Of a DNA stretch of 64,000 nucleotides, positions 59,377-64,000 are shown in pieces. The stretch covers positions 4,464,001 to 4,528,000 of the forward strand of contig NZ_AP018164.1 of NCBI RefSeq assembly GCF_002356315.1, given 5' to 3'. The notes under the pieces were generated by a model. It did not search any database, was not told the DNA's origin, and saw only the letters and a program-made list of their open reading frames with translations. This DNA comes from Mycobacterium shigaense. Its GTDB lineage: Bacteria > Actinomycetota > Actinomycetes > Mycobacteriales > Mycobacteriaceae. Position 1 is the first letter of the stretch, and each line of letters starts with the position of its first letter. A program made the position numbers and the translations under genes.

Positions 59377-60650
59377 CCGGGTTGTCCGATCTGCGTGACG
59401 TTGCGGGGCGGCCCGTCGATCGGACCGTACAGCAGCTGCTTGAGCGCGTCGGAGTTCCACATCAGCTGCGGGTTGCCGTATTCCTGCGGGTTGGCACCGA
59501 CGTCGGCAATCACGAACTCCGGCGCCTTGCGGTACGGCACGTCGGGAAGGTTCTCGCAGTGCGGGCCGCCGGTCGCCGCGACCTTGGGTAGGTTGCTGGG
59601 GTAGCGGTAGCGCTCGGTGCCGAAGCCGAGGAAGACCTGTGCGTAGATCATCGGTTCGGTGTTGTTCGGGACGTGCAGGTTCTCCAGTGACCCGGCGAGG
59701 CCGCACCACAGCACCTTGTGGTATTCGTTCAGCAGGTTGGTGGTGGGCACCAGCTTGTGCAGGACGTCGCCCAGCACTTCGCGATTGGTGCCGATCACGT
59801 CGTTGCCCGTATTGGCCAGGCCAATTGAGCTGAGCAGGAACGTGTCCAGGTTCTGTTGCTCCTCGACGAGGGTCTTGCTGATGGTGATCGTGTTGTCGAT
59901 CGTCGACAGCAAATGTGGCGCCGAGTCGGCGTAGGCGTTGCTCACGACCGGCAGCGCCTCGAGGTCGTGGCTCAGCGCGGGCAGGCTCGGTTCCTGTTTG
60001 GCCAGAAAAGCATTGAAGTCGGAGATCGTCTGGCCGATCTTGTGGCCCCGGCCGTTCACCGCGGAGGCGATCGCGCCGAGCGTCTCGTTGAGCTTGGCCG
60101 GATCGATCGATGACAACAGGTTCTGCAATTGCTGGAAGACCGTGTTGATTTCGACGGTGACGTCCTTGTTCTGCAGCACCGCACCGGGCTGCAGATGTTT
60201 TGGCGACGGGTCGGCTGGCGGTATCAGGTCGACGAATTTGGCACCGAACACCGACGTCGATGCGATGTCGACGAGGACGTTGGCCGGGATGAGAGGCATT
60301 TGGGACGGCTGCATTTCGAGGTTCAGGACCGCTTGGCCGTTGGGCCGCACATCAATCGAGCCCACCCTGCCGACCTCGACGCCGCGCATCTTCACTTTGG
60401 CATCCGGATTCATCACCAAACCGGCGCGGGGTGAAACGACAGTCACCGGCACGGTTTTCGTGAAATTTCCCTGGAACAGGGCCAGCGCCACGGCGACGAT
60501 GATGCCGACGATGACGATGGTCGCCAATCCGGCCAGCGGACGCGCATACGATTGCGCCCCGAAGTGGCGGCCGGGTGATGCCGCGACCGGTCTAGCCGAG
60601 CTATCCGCTTCAGAGCGGTCGATGGGACCGGGCCCGAAGTTGCGCGTCAC
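59373..60650 (-). CDS. mceA: MceA, Mce-family lipid importer subunit A
   Basis: A 425-residue protein. The N-terminal helix (LAGLATIVIVGIIVAVALALF, about 39-60) precedes the MCE domain (VTVVSPRAGLVMNPDAKVKM, RGVEVGRVGSIDVRPNG). The rest is helical and ends with a region rich in aromatic residues (PQLMWNSDALKQLLYGP). It starts with GTG at 60650 behind AAAGGA, 20 bp after yrbEB. The sizes of A to F resemble mce4 more than mce1, but I cannot assign a locus number. Confidence 0.93.
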   Translation of the reverse strand: MTRNFGPGPIDRSEADSSARPVAASPGRHFGAQSYARPLAGLATIVIVGIIVAVALALFQGNFTKTVPVTVVSPRAGLVMNPDAKVKMRGVEVGRVGSIDVRPNGQAVLNLEMQPSQMPLIPANVLVDIASTSVFGAKFVDLIPPADPSPKHLQPGAVLQNKDVTVEINTVFQQLQNLLSSIDPAKLNETLGAIASAVNGRGHKIGQTISDFNAFLAKQEPSLPALSHDLEALPVVSNAYADSAPHLLSTIDNTITISKTLVEEQQNLDTFLLSSIGLANTGNDVIGTNREVLGDVLHKLVPTTNLLNEYHKVLWCGLAGSLENLHVPNNTEPMIYAQVFLGFGTERYRYPSNLPKVAATGGPHCENLPDVPYRKAPEFVIADVGANPQEYGNPQLMWNSDALKQLLYGPIDGPPRNVTQIGQPG

Positions 60651-60670
60651 TTTCCTTTCACCACCCTTCT

Positions 60671-61519
60671 CTAGCCGGAGAGGTTGAAGTTGCCGTTGGA
60701 ACCGTAGATAGCCAGCGAGACCAGCAGGATCACCGACACCACCACGATCAGCGACGTCCGCACCGCGTTACCCGTCGCGACGCCTACACCGGCCGGTCCG
60801 CCCGAGGCGAAATAGCCGTAGAACGTATGGATCAACAAGATCGTCAGCGCCATCGCGACGGCCTGCAGGAACGACCAGAACAAATCAATGGGGTTCAAGA
60901 ACGTCGTGAAGTAGTGGTTGTACAAACCACCGGACTGGCCGAACAGGACCGTCGTGATGAACTGGCTGGCCATAAAGGACAGCACCACCGCGATGCTGTA
61001 CAACGGCGTAATCGCCAGCATGCCGGCCACGATCCTGGTGCTGACCAGATACGAAATCGGGCGGATCGCCATGGATTCCAGCGCATCGATTTCTTCGTTG
61101 ATCCGCATCGCGCCCAGCTGCGCCGTCACCCCGGCGCCGAAGGTCGCGGCCAAGCCAATTCCCGCAACGATCGGCGCGGCGATTCGCACATTGATGAAGG
61201 CGGCCAGAAACCCGGTCAACGCCTCGATGCCGATATTGCCCAGCGAGCTGTATCCCTGCACGGCGAGCGTGCCACCGGCGGCCAGCGTCATGAACCCGAC
61301 GATGGCCAGCGTCCCACCGATCATCGCCAGCGTGCCCGCGCCCATGCTGATTTCGGCAACCAGACGAATGATTTCCCGCCGGTAATGCGTCACGGCGAAA
61401 GGGATTCCGGCAAGCGCCTTGCCGTAGAACAGCGTGTGATCGCCGATTCGGCTCAGGGTGCCGACCGGCTTGGAAATCTGCCGCGATAGCCGCGGGTAAA
61501 CGGCTCTTAGCTGTGCCAC
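60671..61519 (-). CDS. yrbEB: YrbEB-type permease of the Mce transporter
   Basis: A 282-residue MlaE-family permease with about five membrane helices. The family loop GAGVTAQLGAMRINEEIDALESMAIRPISYLVSTR links the helices to the ATPase MceG/MkL, which is encoded elsewhere. The GTG at 61519, preceded by AAGGA, gives the usual length of about 285 residues. It forms a heterodimer with YrbEA. Confidence 0.92.
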   Translation of the reverse strand: MAQLRAVYPRLSRQISKPVGTLSRIGDHTLFYGKALAGIPFAVTHYRREIIRLVAEISMGAGTLAMIGGTLAIVGFMTLAAGGTLAVQGYSSLGNIGIEALTGFLAAFINVRIAAPIVAGIGLAATFGAGVTAQLGAMRINEEIDALESMAIRPISYLVSTRIVAGMLAITPLYSIAVVLSFMASQFITTVLFGQSGGLYNHYFTTFLNPIDLFWSFLQAVAMALTILLIHTFYGYFASGGPAGVGVATGNAVRTSLIVVVSVILLVSLAIYGSNGNFNLSG

Positions 61520-61544
61520 GGCGGGTCCTTGCACCTCCCTCGAG

Positions 61545-62354
61545 CTACTGCTTGGACGAAAATCGGATGCCAATGGCGGTGACGACCACATTGACGACCA
61601 GTAGAGACATGAACGCGAACACCACGGTCTCGTTGACCGCGTTGCCAACCGCCTTAGCGCCGCCACCGGACACCGTCAGGCCGCGATAGCACGCGACCAG
61701 CCCGGCGATCAGTCCGAAAAGCGCTGCCTTCACACACGAAATGACCACCTCGGGCACACCGGTCAGCAGGGTGATGCCTGCGGCGAATGCACCGGGGTTC
61801 ACGTCCTGGACGAACACCGAGAAGACGTAACCGCCCACGATGCCGATGATCACCACCAGGCTGTTCAGCAGCAGCGCCACCAGGCCCGCAGCCAGCATGC
61901 GCGGCGTCACGAGACGCTGAATCGGGTTGATACCCAACACTTCCATCGCGTCGATTTCTTCGCGGATCGTCCGCGAACCCAGGTCCGCGCACATCGCCGT
62001 CGCACCGGAACCGGCCACGATCAAGACCGTCACCAACGGCCCGACCTGGGTGACCGCGCCGAACGCCGCTCCCGCGCCCGACAGGTCGGCAGCACCCAGC
62101 TCCCGGAGCAGGATGTTGAGGGTGAAGCTGACCAAGACGGTGAAGGGGATCGCCACCAACAGCGTCGGCACGATCGCGACCCGCGCCACGAACCACGACT
62201 GCTCCAGGAATTCGCGGCCCTGAAACGGCCGGCGAAACAGGAACTTCACCGCGTCGGCCGACATGGCGAACAAACCGCCAACCGCCTCCATCGGTTTGGA
62301 GCCACGCCCGAACGAGATGCCGGGCGACCAGCGGTCAGCCCCCTCACTCGCCAT
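61545..62354 (-). CDS. yrbEA: YrbEA-type permease of the Mce transporter
   Basis: A 269-residue MlaE-family permease, first gene of the eight-gene mce operon. The conserved segment GSGATAMCADLGSRTIREEIDAMEVLGINPIQRLVTPR is the coupling loop. Helices at about 55-75, 95-115, 150-175, 195-215 and 240-260 are clear. The 273-bp gap upstream, reaching the CoA-transferase gene, must hold the operon promoter; no regulator gene of the usual GntR or TetR type adjoins it in the window. Confidence 0.93.
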   Translation of the reverse strand: MASEGADRWSPGISFGRGSKPMEAVGGLFAMSADAVKFLFRRPFQGREFLEQSWFVARVAIVPTLLVAIPFTVLVSFTLNILLRELGAADLSGAGAAFGAVTQVGPLVTVLIVAGSGATAMCADLGSRTIREEIDAMEVLGINPIQRLVTPRMLAAGLVALLLNSLVVIIGIVGGYVFSVFVQDVNPGAFAAGITLLTGVPEVVISCVKAALFGLIAGLVACYRGLTVSGGGAKAVGNAVNETVVFAFMSLLVVNVVVTAIGIRFSSKQ

Positions 62355-62627
62355 GGGCTTCCGATCCTCTCACCGTTACGAGACTGGCAGTCTTGTTCTG
62401 GCGTACCGGCCGCGGTAAATTCGGTTGAGCACAAACGTCGAAATGTCCACCGAGCAGCCGCATCCCGCCATCGGTCGCCGGTGGGACAGCCGCTACCAAC
62501 CTCACGCCAATCCTCCGATCCGTCGCGTGAGAAAGCGTCGGGCAATTGTGACTCATGCCACGTCCATGCGGGGCGAAAAACGCATAACCGTTATTGAACG
62601 CGGAAACATATCAGGGCGGTCCCGTTC

Positions 62628-63833
62628 TCAGGTGACGGCGCCGGCCGTCTTGAGTTCGATGATGCGATCCCAATCCAAGCCCAGTTCCAGCAGGATCTCG
62701 TCGGTCTGCTCGGCGAATCCTGGTGCGGGTCCGGTATGCGGCGGCGCCACGTCGAATTGGACCGGATTGGAGACGAGTTCGAGTTCGCCTGCCCGCACTA
62801 CGTATTCGTTGGCCCTGATCTGCGCGTCGTCGGCCGCCTGCAACGTGTCCTGCACTGGCGCCCACGGGCCGGCCAACGTGGCAAAGCGATCGCTCCACTC
62901 GGCTAGCGTGCGGGTCGCGATCACCTTGGTCAAGATCTCCACCGCTGCCGATGTGTTGGCGGTGATCTGCTCGATGGTCGCGAAGCGCGGGTCGTCGGCA
63001 AACTCCGGGAGGTCGACGTGCCGGCAAACGTCCGCCCAGAACTTGGTCGGCTGCATCATCACGAAGGAGATGTACCGGCCATCCGACGTCGTGTACAGCC
63101 CAACCAACGGGTTGTTGGGCGCACCATGCACACCCGGCGGGGGGGCCTCGAGCCGTTGGTTCAGGTGCTTGGTCAACGCGACGGTGTGGCCCATCGACCA
63201 CAGTCCGCTGCCCAGCAGCGACACGTCGACGACGGATGGCTCGCCGGTGCGCTCGCGCTTGAGCAACGCCGCCGCGATGCCTCCGGCGAGGTTGGTTCCC
63301 GAGATGGTGTCGCCGTAGGCCGGTCCGGGCGGCGCGATCATGCCCGGCATTCCCATCGGGGTGATGGTGGCCGCGGTGCCCGCCCGGCACCAGAAGGCGG
63401 TCATGTCGTAGCCGCCCTTGGTTGCTTCTTCACCACGCGGCCCCAGCGCGCTGCCGCGCGCGTAGATGATCGACGGGTTCACCGTGCGGATGTCGTCCAC
63501 GTCGATGCCGAACTTTTGCCGGGCGCCGGGCAGGAAGCTGGTAAGGAATACATCGGACCGGCGGGTCAAGTCGTAGAGCACCTCCTTGCCCTCGGGCACC
63601 GACATGTCCAGGCCGATGCTGCGCTTGCCGCGGTTGGCGTGCTCGATGTTGGGGTTGGGGTCGCCCTCGACGCGCAGCATGCCGGTCTGCCGCAGCCCAC
63701 GCTGCGGGTCTCCGGTCACCGCGTGCTCGACCTTGATCACGTCGGCACCCCATTCGCGCAACACGGCGCCAGCCGACGGGACGAACCCGTACATGGCGAC
63801 CTCCAGCACGCGAATGCCTTCCATTGGCCTCAT
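62628..63833 (-). CDS. CaiB/BaiF family CoA-transferase
   Basis: A 401-residue family III CoA-transferase. The N-terminus GIRVLEVAMYGFVPSAGAVLREWGADVIKVEH, the NRGKRSIGLDMSVPEG motif and GGYDMTAFWCRAGTAA carry the fold; the catalytic Asp is in the GYDMTAF segment. It could move CoA to a steroid or other lipid acid. The ATG at 63833 overlaps a short upstream ORF by 4 bp. It lies upstream of the mce operon on the same strand. Confidence 0.9.
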   Translation of the reverse strand: MRPMEGIRVLEVAMYGFVPSAGAVLREWGADVIKVEHAVTGDPQRGLRQTGMLRVEGDPNPNIEHANRGKRSIGLDMSVPEGKEVLYDLTRRSDVFLTSFLPGARQKFGIDVDDIRTVNPSIIYARGSALGPRGEEATKGGYDMTAFWCRAGTAATITPMGMPGMIAPPGPAYGDTISGTNLAGGIAAALLKRERTGEPSVVDVSLLGSGLWSMGHTVALTKHLNQRLEAPPPGVHGAPNNPLVGLYTTSDGRYISFVMMQPTKFWADVCRHVDLPEFADDPRFATIEQITANTSAAVEILTKVIATRTLAEWSDRFATLAGPWAPVQDTLQAADDAQIRANEYVVRAGELELVSNPVQFDVAPPHTGPAPGFAEQTDEILLELGLDWDRIIELKTAGAVT

Positions 63834-63928
63834 GCGTCACCTCCTACGACTGTGACGGCGAAGGTCTTCCGTGTCGGGAAGTCGGACGCGGTATCCGAGG
63901 TGATCGACACCGTGTCCAGCGCTGGCAT
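63830..63928 (-). CDS. 32-codon ORF coupled to the CoA-transferase
   Basis: The peptide MPALDTVSITSDTASDFPTR plus KTFAVTVVGGDA has no signal peptide or membrane helix. A good ribosome-binding site GGGAGA lies 6 bases before the ATG and the stop overlaps the CoA-transferase ATG (ATGA). The coupling suggests real translation, perhaps as a leader or a small subunit. It is not similar to anything I recognise. Confidence 0.5.
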   Translation of the reverse strand: MPALDTVSITSDTASDFPTRKTFAVTVVGGDA

Positions 63929-63943
63929 AATTTCTCCCTGGAG

Positions 63944-63959
63944 TGTGATGTCGATCACA
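63944..63959 (-). promoter_or_regulatory. Perfect CRP-type site before the small ORF and CoA-transferase
   Basis: TGTGATGTCGATCACA fits TGTGA-N6-TCACA with no mismatch, 15 bases upstream of the 32-codon ORF. At this distance it would overlap the core promoter or leader and could repress, unlike a typical far-upstream activator site. Confidence 0.65.
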
Positions 63960-64000
63960 ACTGACACGCCGGGGTGGCGGCAGTCACGAAAATTTCATTC

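Noticed and set aside
1..64000. tRNA, rRNA, CRISPR array, phage genes, integrase or replication origin
   Set aside because: Reading the whole window I saw no tandem spacer-repeat structure, no integrase or phage structural protein, and no recognisable tRNA or rRNA; a tRNA scan was not possible here.

Overview
The window is high-GC mycobacterial DNA, most likely from a slow-growing non-tuberculous species close to the Mycobacterium avium complex. The evidence is a 19-gene block in the same order, but inverted, as Rv0853c-Rv0871 of M. tuberculosis: cspB, a YccF-like gene, moaA, moaD, rpfA, moaE, mog, moaC, an Rv0863-like gene, a helicase-associated gene and xpb at 1-9.8 kb, then fadB, fadA, dapC, SRPBCC, SRPBCC, far, SRPBCC and the keto-acid decarboxylase at 28.2-37.3 kb. 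Species is inferred from gene content only.

Between xpb and fadB lies about 18.4 kb of accessory DNA. Its first part (about 9.8-18.5 kb) is visibly more AT-rich. It holds a tightly overlapping catabolic operon: a GntR regulator, a PuuE-like deacetylase, an AtzG-like small subunit, an AtzE-like amidase, an aspartate-dehydrogenase-like enzyme, an SDR and an RraA-like aldolase, followed by an alpha/beta hydrolase. A complete IS3-type element follows, then a RidA gene broken by a nonsense codon. It ends at a second, diverged copy of the last 29 codons of xpb. This looks like an inserted catabolic island that left or duplicated the xpb 3' end. The second part (18.5-28.2 kb) has a thiolase/DUF35 pair, a nitrate/sulfonate/taurine-type ABC importer, an F420-type oxidoreductase and a decayed relative of it, an FAD monooxygenase behind a perfect palindrome, a methyltransferase, and a MarR gene with two membrane proteins.

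From 37.3 to 64 kb the content is lipid-handling. It includes a frameshifted Bfd-like ferredoxin, two separate pairs of Mce-associated proteins, an acyl-CoA synthetase/amidohydrolase operon, an LpqH-like lipoprotein, and an enoyl-CoA hydratase. A P450 lies in a cluster with two TetR genes, two multi-pass membrane proteins and orphan cytochrome-oxidase subunit III/IV-like proteins. Several small secreted proteins follow, then a full yrbEAB-mceABCDEF transporter operon and a CaiB-type CoA transferase.

Regulation is visible at several points. rpfA has a CRP-type site and a ydaO-type c-di-AMP riboswitch. A second CRP-type site precedes a 32-codon ORF coupled to the last CoA transferase. Long palindromes lie in the promoters of most accessory transcription units. 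A 46-bp imperfect palindromic repeat occurs three times, twice in frame inside conserved genes (far and the fadD-type gene). No tRNA, rRNA or CRISPR array was seen.
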